This document shows positions 33,735 to 42,997 of a DNA stretch of 64,000 nucleotides, one piece after another. The notes under the pieces were generated by a model that was not told where the DNA came from, ran no database searches, and saw nothing but the letters and a program-made list of their open reading frames with translations. The stretch covers positions 478,520 through 542,519 of the forward strand of contig NZ_CP087107.1 of assembly GCF_028583545.1 (NCBI RefSeq), read 5' to 3'. The stretch is from Methylobacterium sp. NMS14P (GTDB taxonomy: Bacteria; Pseudomonadota; Alphaproteobacteria; Rhizobiales; Beijerinckiaceae). Position numbers and translations under genes: made by a program. The stretch's first letter is position 1. Each line of letters opens with the position of its first letter.

Positions 33735-34142
33735 TCAGCGGCGACCGAGGACCGCGGAGATCTGATCCCGGCGCAGCCAGGCCAAGGTCGCCGTCAGGGC
33801 GAGCAGCACGGCGGCCGGGGCGGCGGGCGTGGGCAGGACGGTGAGATGGGCCAGGATGGCGCCTGCCATGGTGCAGGCAAGCCAGAGGGCGGCGAAGGCG
33901 GCGTATCCGGGGATCAGCAGGGCGACGGCCCCGGCGACTTCCACGAGGCCCGTGACGACGCGGAACCACTGGCCGACACCGATGAGGTCGTAGACCTGCA
34001 CCATCATGGGCACCCCGGCGAGCTTGGCGCCACCGGCGGCGAGGAACACCAGGGCCAGCAGCACTTGGAGCGTCCAGGCGACGATGTTGAGCTTGCGCGA
34101 CGGGGCGGGTGAGGCTGTGAGGGTCTGGGACATGATGGGCAT
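33735..34142 (-). CDS. DoxX-family membrane protein
   Basis: This 135-residue protein has four hydrophobic segments and the DoxX pattern (TLQVLLALVFLAAGGAKLAG, VYDLIGVGQWFRVVTGLVEV, GAVALLIPGYAAFAALWLA). DoxX-type proteins are small membrane partners in quinone or thiol redox reactions; the function of this branch is not settled. A second ATG at 34133 is equally possible. It is divergent from a LysR regulator. Confidence 0.88.
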   Translation of the reverse strand: MPIMSQTLTASPAPSRKLNIVAWTLQVLLALVFLAAGGAKLAGVPMMVQVYDLIGVGQWFRVVTGLVEVAGAVALLIPGYAAFAALWLACTMAGAILAHLTVLPTPAAPAAVLLALTATLAWLRRDQISAVLGRR

Positions 34143-34257
34143 CCGGCTTTAGGCGGCCGACCGCGAATGCGGCTTGGCTGTGAACACAGAGCTAAGCTCC
34201 TTCCATCCCCCATCGAAGCCTCTATCTTTCGATGCGTCCCATCACCCGGGCAGATGG

Positions 34258-35148
34258 ATGCTCGATCAGCTCACCCTCGACCAGTTGCGGACTTTCGTCG
34301 CCGCCGTCGACACCGGCAGCTTCTCCGCGGCCGGCCGCAAGCTCGGGCGCGCGCAATCCCTCGTCAGCCAATCGATGGCCAACCTGGAGGCTCAGTCCGG
34401 CATCAAGCTGTTCGACCGGTCCAGCCGCTATCCGGTCCTGACCGAGGCCGGAAACGTGTTGCTGGCCCATGCCCGTGCGACCGTGGCGGCCGCCGAGACC
34501 TTCAAGTCGCACGCCAGGGACCTCGCCGGCGGCCTGGAGCCGGAGGTCAGCGTCGTGCTCGACGTCCTGTTCCCGATCCAGGTGCTGACGGCCGCCGTGG
34601 TCGCGTTCCAGCCGGCATTCCCCACGACCCCGTTGCGCATCCAGGTCGAGACCCTCGGCGCTGTGATCGCGCCGGTTCTCGACGGGCGCTGCGCCTTCGC
34701 GGTCGCCGGCGCCACGCCCCTGCTGCCCCCCGAACTCGCGCGCGAGGCGTTGTGCCAGATCGAGTTGGTGATGGTCGCCTCGCCCACGCATCCGCTCGCC
34801 CGCCGGACCGGGACGATCCTGACGCCCGACCTGGCCGAGCATGTCCAGCTGGTCCTGACCGACCGGAGCGAGCTGACCAAGGGGCGCGAGTTCGGCGTGT
34901 TCTCGCCGAGGACCTGGCGGTTGGCGGATCTCGGGGCCAAGCACGCCTTCCTGCGCTCGGGGCTTGGCTGGGGTGGGATGCCCCTCGACGTCGTCAAGGA
35001 TGACCTGACCAGCGGCCAACTCGTTCGGCTGGACATCGCCGCCCTGCCCAAGGACGGCCTGTTCCTGCCGATGTGGGCCGTCTACCCCATCGAGCGCCCA
35101 CCGGGCCCGGCGGGGCGATGGCTGATCTCAAAGCTGGCCTCCCCGTGA
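34258..35148 (+). CDS. LysR-family regulator
   Basis: This LysR regulator of about 296 residues has an N-terminal winged helix (LDQLRTFVAAVDTGSFSAAG, then QSLVSQSMANLEAQSGIKLF) and a periplasmic-binding-like effector domain to the end. The ATG at 34258 gives the standard family start, MLDQLTLDQL. It is divergent from the DoxX gene and probably controls DoxX and the flavin oxidoreductase beyond it. Confidence 0.92.
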   Translation: MLDQLTLDQLRTFVAAVDTGSFSAAGRKLGRAQSLVSQSMANLEAQSGIKLFDRSSRYPVLTEAGNVLLAHARATVAAAETFKSHARDLAGGLEPEVSVVLDVLFPIQVLTAAVVAFQPAFPTTPLRIQVETLGAVIAPVLDGRCAFAVAGATPLLPPELAREALCQIELVMVASPTHPLARRTGTILTPDLAEHVQLVLTDRSELTKGREFGVFSPRTWRLADLGAKHAFLRSGLGWGGMPLDVVKDDLTSGQLVRLDIAALPKDGLFLPMWAVYPIERPPGPAGRWLISKLASP

Positions 35149-35319
35149 ACAGACATGCGCCTATTGCCGTAGGTGTGGCAGTGAACGCGCCTGATGCCTG
35201 CTCCGGCCTCATCATCGCAGAGGGGCGAAGTCCGATCCCGCTGTCATCGACTGGCCGACCGCAGCCAGAACGATCGGCCGCCTGCACCTTAACGGTTCGG
35301 ATTTTTTACCGACGGCCTC

Positions 35320-35334
35320 TAGACGACCGGTCTA
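35320..35334. promoter_or_regulatory. NemR-like operator before the TetR gene
   Basis: TAGACGACCGGTCTA is a 15-bp palindrome with TAGAC/GTCTA arms, 21 bases before the TetR start. A copy with one mismatch lies at 35999-36013, in front of the next genes. TAGAC...GTCTA words are typical of NemR-class TetR operators. Confidence 0.78.
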
Positions 35335-35354
35335 ATTGAGACTACGTTAGCGTC

Positions 35355-35957
35355 ATGGCACACGTGAACGGGAACATCGATGTCCGGCAAGGCATCCTCG
35401 ACACCGCCCATCGCATCGTAGGCGCGAAGGGGTTCTCGGGTGTCGGTCTCAACGAGATCCTGGCCGCGGCTGGGGTCCCAAAGGGCTCGTTCTACCACTA
35501 TTTTGGCTCGAAAGAGGCGTTCGGCGAGGCGTTGCTGGAGGACTACTTCGAGGATTACCTCGCGGACATCGACGCCACGCTCGCGGAGCCTGGTCTCAAC
35601 CATGCCGAGCGCCTGATGAACTACTGGCGTAAGTGGCAGGCGACGCAGGGCAGCATTGACTACCAGCGCAAGTGCCTCGCCGTGAAGCTCGCGGCGGAGG
35701 TCTCGGACTTGTCCGAGCCCATGCGGCTCGCGCTCAAGAGTGGCACGGCCGGGATCATCGATCGTGTGACCGGCGCTATCGAGGGGGGCTTGGCCGAGGG
35801 GTCGCTGCAGGTCAATGGCGAGCCGCGTGCGACGGCCGAGACGCTCTACCACCTGTGGCTCGGTGCGAGCCTCATGGCGAAGATCGAGCGCACCGAGGCG
35901 CCGTTCGAGGCCGCGATGGCAACGACGCGTCGCATCCTCGACCCACAACAAACCTGA
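35355..35957 (+). CDS. TetR-family regulator, NemR-like
   Basis: This 200-residue repressor has a helix-turn-helix (VGLNEILAAAGVPKGSFYHY) and the NemR-type ligand domain with KCLAVKLAAEVSDLSEPMRL. The Cys in that motif corresponds in position to the redox-sensing Cys of NemR, which responds to quinones, aldehydes and hypochlorite. Matching boxes flank the gene at 35320 and 35999, so it should repress itself and the following DJ-1 genes. Confidence 0.9.
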   Translation: MAHVNGNIDVRQGILDTAHRIVGAKGFSGVGLNEILAAAGVPKGSFYHYFGSKEAFGEALLEDYFEDYLADIDATLAEPGLNHAERLMNYWRKWQATQGSIDYQRKCLAVKLAAEVSDLSEPMRLALKSGTAGIIDRVTGAIEGGLAEGSLQVNGEPRATAETLYHLWLGASLMAKIERTEAPFEAAMATTRRILDPQQT

Positions 35958-35998
35958 AGGCCCAGCGGCGAGGAAGCTTATGCCACACGCCGATTTAC

Positions 35999-36013
35999 TA
36001 GACGACCAGTCTA
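35999..36013. promoter_or_regulatory. NemR-like operator before the small ORF and DJ-1 gene
   Basis: TAGACGACCAGTCTA differs by one base from the box at 35320-35334. It lies between the TetR stop and the next start, placing the downstream genes under the same repressor. Confidence 0.75.
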
Positions 36014-36042
36014 CTCAAGCGTTGCCGACGAGGAGAGTGACC

Positions 36043-36291
36043 GTGACCTTCCGACCCGCACACACGATTGGCCCCTACCTTCTGCTCGCCGAGTTGGGAG
36101 GCGCGCTGTTCGGTGGCTCCGCCGCCTCGGCCGAGGAGCGCATCACCCTGGAAGCCATCGGCGCCGTCCGCATGGCAGGTGCCGAGGAGATCCGGCGCGT
36201 CGGCGCGGCGCCCCGTCCAGCCGAGGCCGTGCAGGCTCGTGGAGCGGCTGCCGAGCGCGTCGACGTCGGGATGTCTTCGCACCGCGACTGA
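36043..36291 (+). CDS. Small hypothetical protein, possibly secreted
   Basis: A predicted 82-residue protein from a GTG start with AGGAGA seven bases upstream. It begins MTFRPAHTIGPYLLLAELGG with a short hydrophobic stretch ending at SAASAEE, which may be a weak signal peptide, followed by a charged helical tail rich in Ala, Glu and Arg. I do not recognise it. It lies directly behind the second TetR box, supporting it as a regulated gene. Confidence 0.5.
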   Translation: MTFRPAHTIGPYLLLAELGGALFGGSAASAEERITLEAIGAVRMAGAEEIRRVGAAPRPAEAVQARGAAAERVDVGMSSHRD

Positions 36292-36303
36292 ACCGACCAA
36301 GAA

Positions 36304-36333
36304 CGGAAGCCGGTCTGATCGAACCGGCTTCCG
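36304..36333 (+). terminator. 11-bp hairpin before the DJ-1 gene
   Basis: CGGAAGCCGGT at 36304-36314 and ACCGGCTTCCG at 36323-36333 pair perfectly around 8 bases, directly after the small ORF stop and 33 bases before the DJ-1 ATG. No T-run follows. It may partially terminate the transcript or stabilise the upstream mRNA. Confidence 0.55.
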
Positions 36334-36366
36334 ACAACCTTTCACCCCCACTGACCACGGAGAGCA

Positions 36367-37053
36367 ATGATGAAGATCCTGATGGTGCTGACCTCGCACG
36401 ACCGACTCGGCGACACCGGCCGGAAGACCGGCTTCTGGTTGGAGGAGCTCGCCGCGCCCTACTACGTGTTCAAGGACGCGGGCGCCGAGGTGGTCCTCGC
36501 CTCACCCAAGGGCGGCCGTCCACCGCTCGACCCGAAGAGCAACGAGCCGGGCTTCCAGACCGACCAGACCCGCCGCTTCGAGGCTGATGCCGAAGCCAAC
36601 GCGGCCTTGTCGGCCACGGTCAGACTCGACGCCGTCGGCCACGACGGCTTCGACGCCGTGTTCTACCCCGGCGGGCACGGGCCTCTCTGGGACTTGGCGG
36701 AAGACCCCGCCTCCGTCCGGCTGATCGAGACGACGCTCGAGGCTGGCAAGCCCGTCACCCTCGTCTGCCATGCTCCGGGCGTGCTGCGCCACGCGAAGGC
36801 GCCCGACGGTCGATCGCTGGTCGAGGGCAAGGACGTCACCGGCTTCACCAACACCGAGGAGGAGGCGGTCGGCCTCAGCCAGGTGGTGCCCTTCCTAGTC
36901 GAGGATGAGCTCAAGCGGAACGGCGGTCGGTTCTCCAAGCTCGGCGACTGGCAGGCCTACGTGGTCGCCGACGGCCTGCTGATCACTGGTCAGAACCCGG
37001 CCTCGTCCGGGCCCGCAGCCCAGCGGCTCCTCGATCAGCTGGCAAACGGGTGA
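36367..37053 (+). CDS. DJ-1/PfpI-family protein, Hsp31-like
   Basis: This 228-residue class I glutamine-amidotransferase-fold protein starts MMKILMVLTSHDRLGDTGRK. It carries the nucleophile elbow LVCHAPGVL with the conserved reactive Cys, an acidic partner near GFWLEELAAPY, and YPGGHGPLWDL. This subgroup includes glyoxalase III/chaperone proteins that act on methylglyoxal or other reactive aldehydes. Its place behind a NemR-like repressor fits an aldehyde or electrophile response. Confidence 0.9.
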   Translation: MMKILMVLTSHDRLGDTGRKTGFWLEELAAPYYVFKDAGAEVVLASPKGGRPPLDPKSNEPGFQTDQTRRFEADAEANAALSATVRLDAVGHDGFDAVFYPGGHGPLWDLAEDPASVRLIETTLEAGKPVTLVCHAPGVLRHAKAPDGRSLVEGKDVTGFTNTEEEAVGLSQVVPFLVEDELKRNGGRFSKLGDWQAYVVADGLLITGQNPASSGPAAQRLLDQLANG

Positions 37054-37164
37054 CGCGCTTCCGGCGAGGTCCCGCCAGCGCGCGGATGACGCCGGAACCT
37101 TCATCGAGTGGCGGTGGTCGCGCGACCACCGGCACGTCCACCTCAGAGGACAGAGGATCATTCC

Positions 37165-38070
37165 ATGGCTACGCCATTGGAGACGTTCCGCCAGCTGCGG
37201 GACACCTACAAGTTCCCGTCGCCGTCCGGCTTCGTCGACACGGCCACGCCTCGCATCAAGCTCTTCTGGTCCACCGAGAAGATCGACAGGACGCCGCTGC
37301 TGCCCGATCTGGGCATCGTCATCATGCTCAGCGGGCGGAAGACCGCGTACCTGGACGACAGGCAGGTCGACTACGACGAGGACAACTACCTCGTCGTCAG
37401 CGCTCCCGTCCCGTTCGAGTGCGCGAGCAACGCGACCGAGCGCGAACCCCTGCTGGGGATATCCGTCGACATCGATCTTCCGACCCTCAACCGCTTCGCA
37501 AGCATATCCGGCGCAGTCCCGCTCGATGCCGCGGATGCTGCGGAGGAGCCGACGATCCTGCCCCTGGGTCTCCGGCCGACCCCCGTCGATGCCGGGCTGT
37601 CGGACGTCAGTCGGCGCCTTGTTCAAACGCTGTTCTCGCCGAGCGACACGCAGGCGCTCGGCACCTCCCTCGCCGACGAGGTCGTGTACCGGGCGCTGAA
37701 GGGCAGACAGGGCCCCACGCTGCTGGCCCTGACCAACCAGTCGAGCCAGCACGCACGCATCGCACGCGCGATCTCGCGGATACGCCGGAACGTCGCGGCG
37801 CCGCACACCGTGGACGACCTCGCGCTCGAGGCCGGCATGAGCGTCAGGAGCTTCCATCGCGCCTTCGTGGCGGTCACGGCTCTGCCGCCGCTGCAATACG
37901 TCAAGGTCGTCCGCCTGAACCTGGCGATGAACCTCCTCCGAGGCGGCACCCGCGACGTGGGCAAGGTGGCGCGAGTGGTCGGCTACGAGAGCAGCTCGCA
38001 GTTCAGCCGGGAGTTCAAGCGGCACTTCTCGATGTTGCCGGGCGATGTCCGCGAGGGACGGGGTTCCTGA
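37165..38070 (+). CDS. AraC-family regulator
   Basis: This 301-residue regulator has an AraC_N-type sensor domain (about residues 20-170) and a C-terminal double helix-turn-helix (TVDDLALEAGMSVRSFHRAF, then VGYESSSQFSREFKRHFSML). The start at 37165 has AGAGGA upstream. The next operon, encoding a molybdenum hydroxylase, begins 183 bases downstream behind tandem 11-bp repeats, so this is its likely activator. Confidence 0.92.
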   Translation: MATPLETFRQLRDTYKFPSPSGFVDTATPRIKLFWSTEKIDRTPLLPDLGIVIMLSGRKTAYLDDRQVDYDEDNYLVVSAPVPFECASNATEREPLLGISVDIDLPTLNRFASISGAVPLDAADAAEEPTILPLGLRPTPVDAGLSDVSRRLVQTLFSPSDTQALGTSLADEVVYRALKGRQGPTLLALTNQSSQHARIARAISRIRRNVAAPHTVDDLALEAGMSVRSFHRAFVAVTALPPLQYVKVVRLNLAMNLLRGGTRDVGKVARVVGYESSSQFSREFKRHFSMLPGDVREGRGS

Positions 38071-38119
38071 GCTGCCGACGGCGCAGCAGGCGCGAGCATG
38101 TCGGCAGGGGCGGCGCACT

Positions 38120-38151
38120 TTGGCACGATCAGGCGAACGATTGGCAGGATC
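38120..38151 (+). promoter_or_regulatory. Tandem AraC-type operator half-sites
   Basis: TTGGCACGATC at 38120-38130 and TTGGCAGGATC at 38141-38151 are direct repeats 21 bp apart (10 of 11 identical), i.e. two helical turns. This is the classic layout of AraC-family sites. They lie about 100 bases upstream of the TTG start of the next operon. That the AraC protein encoded just upstream binds here is inferred. Confidence 0.65.
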
Positions 38152-38253
38152 GGGTGAGCCAAACTCTAGCGGAAATTATATCGATAATGACAGAATCGGT
38201 CTTCTTGATCGCACGTACCGGCAAGACCACAAGCCTATAGCTGGAGGCGCGGT

Positions 38254-38736
38254 TTGATCTCGTTCTCGGTCAACAAAGTCGATGTCCATGTCGACGCGCC
38301 CGGCGACACGCCGCTACTCTGGATTCTGCGGGGTCGGCTGGGGCTGACAGGCACCAAGTTCGGGTGCGGGATCGCGCAGTGCGGGGCCTGCACCGTCCAC
38401 GTCGATGGTCAGGCCCGGCGATCCTGCGTCACCCCGGTGGCGAGCGTCGGCGGCAGCGCCGTCACGACGATCGAGGGGCTGGCCGCGACAGCGGGTGCCG
38501 GCGGAGAGCTCCACCCGCTCCAAAAGGCCTGGATCGCGGCCCAGGCTCCGCAATGCGGCTACTGCCAGTCCGGGCAGATCATGCAGGCCGCGGCCCTCCT
38601 GAGCGAGAACCCCGACCCCTCCGACGACGACATCAGCCAGGGCATGGCCGCGAACCTCTGCCGTTGCATGGCCTACCTCCGCATCCGCAGGGCGATCAAG
38701 CTCGCGGCCAGGGCGCAGAACGGAGGCCGCGGATGA
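38254..38736 (+). CDS. (2Fe-2S) subunit of a second Mo hydroxylase
   Basis: This 160-residue small subunit has both clusters intact: [15 protein letters not shown] near residues 35-60, and [10 protein letters not shown] and [13 protein letters not shown] near 105-150. The TTG start has GGAGG eight bases upstream. It is paralogous to the subunit at 13931-14392. The ATG of the large subunit overlaps its stop. Confidence 0.92.
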   Translation: MISFSVNKVDVHVDAPGDTPLLWILRGRLGLTGTKFGCGIAQCGACTVHVDGQARRSCVTPVASVGGSAVTTIEGLAATAGAGGELHPLQKAWIAAQAPQCGYCQSGQIMQAAALLSENPDPSDDDISQGMAANLCRCMAYLRIRRAIKLAARAQNGGRG

Positions 38737-40997
38737 GCGGGCGCGACATCACGCGGCGCTGGTTCGTCGCCTCCATCGGCAGCGCGGCCGTCGCCACGGG
38801 CTTCCTGCCGGCCGCCGCCAAGGCGGACCCGCTGTTCGGCGGCGCCTCGTCCGGCGGCTACAACCCGACGCTCTGGTACGAGGTCCGCGGCGACGGCCGC
38901 ATCCTCATCCACGTCACCAGAGCGGAGATGGGCCAACACATCGGAACGGCGCTCGCGCGGGTCGTCGCCGAGGAGCTTGAAGCGAGGTGGGACCACGTCG
39001 AGATCGTCCACGTCGACACGGACCCGCGCTGGGGCGTGATGATCACGGGCGGCTCCTGGTCCGTGCACAAGAGCTTCGACCAGCTGAGCCGCGCGGGTGC
39101 GGCCGGCCGCATCGCGCTGCTGGAGGCCGGTGCGAGGATGCTCGGGGTGCCCGCGAAGGAGTGCGACGCCCGCGACAGCGAGATCCGACACATTTCGCGC
39201 TCGATCGGCTACGCGGACATCGTCGCCTCAGGCGAGGTCACGCGCCAGTTCACGGAGGCGGATCTCGCCTTGATCACCCTCAAGCCGGCCTCGGAGCGGC
39301 GTCTTCTCAACCACGACACCGCGGCGCGCGACGTGCCGTCGAAGGTCAACGGCACCGCCGTCTACGGCATCGACCGGAAGGTCGACGGCATGGTGTTGGC
39401 CAGGCCCGTCCTGCCGCCGACGCGGTATGGCAACAGCATCCTCAGCTGGGACGACACGGCCGCGCGCAAGCTCCCCGGATACCTTCGCACCGTGGTCATC
39501 GACGATCCGACGCGGACGTGCCAAGGCTGGCTCGTCGCCGTGGCGGAGAGCTGGCCCATCGCGGCCCAGGCGGCCGATCTCGTCGAGGTCCGGTACAAGT
39601 CCCAAGGCGGCGCGGCGAGCGACGAACAGATGCTCGCGGAGGGCGCGCGCCTCATTGAGAATCCGAACACGGGCGGCGTCTTCCATCAGGACGGCGATCC
39701 CCTGACCCGGATTGCCGAAGCCCGTGAGGTGCACGAGGGCCTCTATCGCACGCATACCGCCCTGCACATGCACCTCGAACCGCTGAACGCCCTGGCTTGG
39801 CAGGACGGGAAGACGTGGCGCGTGCATGCCGGCAATCAGTGGCAGTCGATCACGCTGCCGCTCGTGGCCAAGGCGCTCGGGATCAGCCAGGCCGACCTCG
39901 TCTTCGAGACCTCCTATCTCGGCGGCGGCTTCGGCCGGCGGCTGTACTGCGAGTTCATCGTCCCGGCGGCGCTCGCCGCGAAGGCGATGGGTCGGCCGGT
40001 CAAGCTGATCTTCGCGCGATCCGACGACACCAAGTTCGATCAGCCGCGATCCCCCACCGTGCAGAGAATCCGCTCGGTGACCGATGGCAAGGGTGCGCTT
40101 CTCGCCTACGACCACAGGTGCGCGGCGGGCTGGCCGACCGACTCGATCTCCCCGGCGGCTCTGGAGCCCAGCAAGGACGGCAACGGGACGGTCGATCCAT
40201 TCGCGATCAGCGGCGCCGACCATTGGTACGACTCGGAAAGCCAGCGGATCTGCGCGATCCGCAACGACCTCGTCCACACGACGCTGCTGCCCGGCTATCT
40301 GCGCTCCGTGGCGCCCGGCTACACCACCTGGGCGGTCGAGACGCACATCGACGAGCTCGCGCACGCGCTCGGCCGGGATCCGGCCGAGTACCGCCTCGCG
40401 CTCCTCAGCGCCAAGGGCCGCAACGGCGGAGCCGCGCCGCACGCAGTCGGCGGGGCGAACCGGCTGCGTGCCGTCCTGGAGTGGGTGCTGGAGAGGTCCG
40501 GCTGGTCCAACCGCCACGCGCTGCCCTCCGGCAAGGGAATGGGCCTCGCTCTCGGCACCGGGCAGGAGCGCGAGATGCCGACCTGGATCGCCACCGTCGC
40601 GCAGGTCGCGGTCGACGGTGCCAGCGGAACGGTCAAGGTCGAGAAGCTGACCTCCGTGTTCGATGCCGGCACGCTGGCGCATCCCGACGGCGCGATGGCG
40701 CAGGCGGAGGGCAGCGTCCTCTGGGGGCTGTCGCTGGCCATGTTCGAGGGCACGGAATACCAGAAGGGCCTGCCTCGGGATCTCAACCTCGACAGCTACA
40801 CGCCGGTGCGCATGACCGACGTGCCGGAGCTCGACATCGAGTTCCTGCGCAACGACCACATGCCGGTCGGCCTGGGCGAGCCCGGCGTGATCTCCGTCGC
40901 GCCCGCCATCGGGAACGCGATCTTCGCGGCCGTGGGCGCGCGCGTCCGCGATCTTCCAATCCGGCCAGAGGCGGTTCGTGCCGCGATGGGAGCCTGA
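38733..40997 (+). CDS. Molybdopterin-binding large subunit of a second Mo hydroxylase
   Basis: This 754-residue IorB-type catalytic subunit has a Tat signal ([20 protein letters not shown]). Cofactor motifs include [14 protein letters not shown] and, near residue 716, [12 protein letters not shown] with the catalytic Glu. ATGA overlap couples it to the small subunit. It is clearly diverged from the first copy (14407-16599), so the substrate probably differs. Electrons likely go to the diheme cytochrome encoded next. Confidence 0.92.
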   Translation: MSGRDITRRWFVASIGSAAVATGFLPAAAKADPLFGGASSGGYNPTLWYEVRGDGRILIHVTRAEMGQHIGTALARVVAEELEARWDHVEIVHVDTDPRWGVMITGGSWSVHKSFDQLSRAGAAGRIALLEAGARMLGVPAKECDARDSEIRHISRSIGYADIVASGEVTRQFTEADLALITLKPASERRLLNHDTAARDVPSKVNGTAVYGIDRKVDGMVLARPVLPPTRYGNSILSWDDTAARKLPGYLRTVVIDDPTRTCQGWLVAVAESWPIAAQAADLVEVRYKSQGGAASDEQMLAEGARLIENPNTGGVFHQDGDPLTRIAEAREVHEGLYRTHTALHMHLEPLNALAWQDGKTWRVHAGNQWQSITLPLVAKALGISQADLVFETSYLGGGFGRRLYCEFIVPAALAAKAMGRPVKLIFARSDDTKFDQPRSPTVQRIRSVTDGKGALLAYDHRCAAGWPTDSISPAALEPSKDGNGTVDPFAISGADHWYDSESQRICAIRNDLVHTTLLPGYLRSVAPGYTTWAVETHIDELAHALGRDPAEYRLALLSAKGRNGGAAPHAVGGANRLRAVLEWVLERSGWSNRHALPSGKGMGLALGTGQEREMPTWIATVAQVAVDGASGTVKVEKLTSVFDAGTLAHPDGAMAQAEGSVLWGLSLAMFEGTEYQKGLPRDLNLDSYTPVRMTDVPELDIEFLRNDHMPVGLGEPGVISVAPAIGNAIFAAVGARVRDLPIRPEAVRAAMGA

Positions 40998-40999
40998 GC

Positions 41000-41599
41000 A
41001 TGCGCGTTCTGTTCGTGTCGGCGGCTGCGGCGATCACCGCGACCGCTGCGCTCGCCGCAGGCGCCGAGTTGCGAAGCCCCGAAGCCTTCGAGACGATCCA
41101 GGACAGGACCGAACGGTCCGTCGCTCTGTTCAACGAGATGGCGAAGGTGATCACGCACCCGCGCTGCATGAACTGCCACCCCGCCGACAACATCCCCAGA
41201 CAGGGCGACGAGAGACGGATCCACCGTCCCCTGATCGTCCGGGGCGGCGAGGCCAGTTTCGGCCCCGCCGGCTTGCACTGCAACGCGTGCCACGGATCCG
41301 AGAACGTGGCGGTTCCCGGTCAAGGCAGGGACATACCGGGACACGAACCTTGGCTGCTCGCGCCCGCCAGCATGGCCTGGATCGGTCTGTCGGTCCCCGA
41401 GATCTGCGTGCAGCTCAAGGACCCGGCCCGGAACGGCAACCGCTCGCTGGCGGACATTCACGAGCACCACGCGACGGACGGCTTGGTCGGATGGGGCTGG
41501 CATCCCGGCAAGGGGCGTGAGCCGGCACCCGGGACGCAGGCGATCTTCGGCGAGCTGACGCAGGCGTGGATCGATACCGGGGCCGCCTGCCCGAAGTAG
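41000..41599 (+). CDS. Periplasmic diheme cytochrome c partner of the Mo hydroxylase
   Basis: This 199-residue protein with signal peptide MRVLFVSAAAAITATAALAA has two heme sites, CMNCH near residue 55 and CNACH near residue 95, and is annotated in related clusters as an isoquinoline 1-oxidoreductase subunit. It starts two bases after the large-subunit stop. It would pass electrons from the exported Mo enzyme to the respiratory chain. Confidence 0.85.
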   Translation: MRVLFVSAAAAITATAALAAGAELRSPEAFETIQDRTERSVALFNEMAKVITHPRCMNCHPADNIPRQGDERRIHRPLIVRGGEASFGPAGLHCNACHGSENVAVPGQGRDIPGHEPWLLAPASMAWIGLSVPEICVQLKDPARNGNRSLADIHEHHATDGLVGWGWHPGKGREPAPGTQAIFGELTQAWIDTGAACPK

Positions 41600-41919
41600 C
41601 ACCCTCGAACAGGACGGCTTCATGGCGGCGAACACCGTCCGCTACGACCCGTGGAGGCTGACCGTGATCGCCATGGATGGCAGCTCCTCATCCTTGCCGT
41701 GACAGACATGGCCGAAGGCCGCGCGGCGGGCGCTTCGCATGACAGGTTGGCTGCGGCGTTCGATGCGAGATCATCGGAGCGTGGGCCCGGCCGAGGGCCA
41801 ACTGCGGCGGGAGACGTCGGTACGGCCGGCCAGGGGAGCTCGTGCAGTCCAATCGTCCGCCCTAGTTTCCTAGTCGGGCAGATGGGCCCGCCAAGCGCCA
41901 CCGATGACGGGGAATGCGC
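41600..41919. other. Intergenic stretch before the tautomerase gene
   Basis: No gene is supported. Frames crossing it are shadows. GGGGA at 41909-41913 is the ribosome binding site of the next gene. I see no hairpin strong enough to call a terminator for the preceding operon. Confidence 0.45.
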
Positions 41920-42354
41920 ATGCCGACCTACGTCGTCTCGACCGCGAAGGACATTACGCCCGAACAATGCGCGAGGATCGCCGAGAGCATCACCGTCATC
42001 CACTCGGTCGAGGCGACCGCGCCGCGCTACTTCGTGCAGGTCATCTTCAACAAGGTCGAACCGGGCTCGATCTTCATCGGCGGCAGGGCCGCTTCACCCG
42101 ACCACGTCTGGGTGCGTGCCGACATCCGCGCGGGCCGAACCCGGGAACAGAAGGCCAGGATGCTCCGGCGCATCGTGCAGGAGACGAGCGACATCCTCGC
42201 CGTCACGGACCAGGACGTCTGGGTCTACATCTCCGATATCCCTGCGCACGGCGTTCTGGAGTTCGGCAACGTGCTGCCTGAGCCGGGCGAGGAGGAGAAG
42301 TGGCTCGCATCCTTGCCCAGCGACCTACGCGAGAAGCTCAGGAAGGCGGTCTGA
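41920..42354 (+). CDS. Tautomerase-superfamily protein
   Basis: This 144-residue protein begins MPTYVVSTAKDITPEQCARI. Tautomerases use the amino-terminal Pro exposed after Met removal, and this decides the start at 41920 over the ATG six bases earlier. The rest has the beta-alpha-beta pattern and TDQDVWVYISDIPAHGVLEF. It is longer than the 62-residue 4-oxalocrotonate tautomerases and closer to trans-3-chloroacrylic-acid-dehalogenase/cis-CaaD-size members. The substrate is unknown. Confidence 0.85.
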   Translation: MPTYVVSTAKDITPEQCARIAESITVIHSVEATAPRYFVQVIFNKVEPGSIFIGGRAASPDHVWVRADIRAGRTREQKARMLRRIVQETSDILAVTDQDVWVYISDIPAHGVLEFGNVLPEPGEEEKWLASLPSDLREKLRKAV

Positions 42355-42382
42355 CAGGCGGCTTGGCCCGGCGCTTCGAGCC

Positions 42383-42958
42383 TCACGCCGGCAGAAATCC
42401 CGACGCGCGATAGCTCTCGATCAGGGCGTCGAACTGCGAGATGTCCGACCGGCTCCTGGCGTACAGCTGGGCGCCGGACACTGCGGCGAAGATGGCTCGG
42501 CCGCGCGCCTCGCTGTCCTCGGGCTTCACCACCCCCGCCATGACCAGCACCTTGCCGAGCCACGCGATGTTGACCTCGGCGAAGCCTCGGGCCTCCCGCT
42601 GCACGATCTCCGGCAGGTCGGCGTACTCCGCCGACATGAAGCTGCACAGGCAGAGCCTGTTTCCGTCCTCAAGCGACCGACGGAAGGTGCTGGGGTAGAG
42701 TTGCAGGCAGCGGATCGGGTCGCCGGTCTCCTCCAGCATCGCGTCGAGCTCGGCCGCCGTGTCCTCCCAGTAGCGTCTGGCCACCGCGGCGCCGAGGTCC
42801 GCTTTGCTGGCAAAGTGGTGGTAGATGCTCGCCGCCTTGATGCCGACGTCGGCGGCGAGGTCGCGGTAGCTCAGGCCGCCATAGCCGTGCGCCTGCGCCG
42901 TCTTCCTCGCGGCGGCCAGGATCGCCTCCCTCGCGTTTGTACTCACAGCTGCCACCAC
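42383..42958 (-). CDS. TetR-family regulator of the amidase gene
   Basis: This 191-residue paralogue of the TetR protein at 21238-21813 shares GYGG..YRDLA..VGIKAASI, VARRYWEDTAAELDAM and ARSRSDISQFDALI. The recognition helix differs at IYHHFASK versus INYYFANK, and the operators differ too. RLCLCSFM has two Cys where the paralogue has one. The GTG start at 42958 is the best guess. It is divergent from an amidase gene. Confidence 0.9.
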   Translation of the reverse strand: MVAAVSTNAREAILAAARKTAQAHGYGGLSYRDLAADVGIKAASIYHHFASKADLGAAVARRYWEDTAAELDAMLEETGDPIRCLQLYPSTFRRSLEDGNRLCLCSFMSAEYADLPEIVQREARGFAEVNIAWLGKVLVMAGVVKPEDSEARGRAIFAAVSGAQLYARSRSDISQFDALIESYRASGFLPA

Positions 42959-42975
42959 CGCCGCACCTTCTCGAA

Positions 42976-42995
42976 CCTACCAATCGTTAGTTAGG
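42976..42995. promoter_or_regulatory. TetR operator box 1 (CCTACC type)
   Basis: CCTACCAATCGTTAGTTAGG has CCTA/TAGG ends. Together with the box at 43029-43048 it brackets the promoter, in the same geometry as the CTGTC boxes at 21828 and 21883. Confidence 0.65.
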
Positions 42996-42997
42996 GG

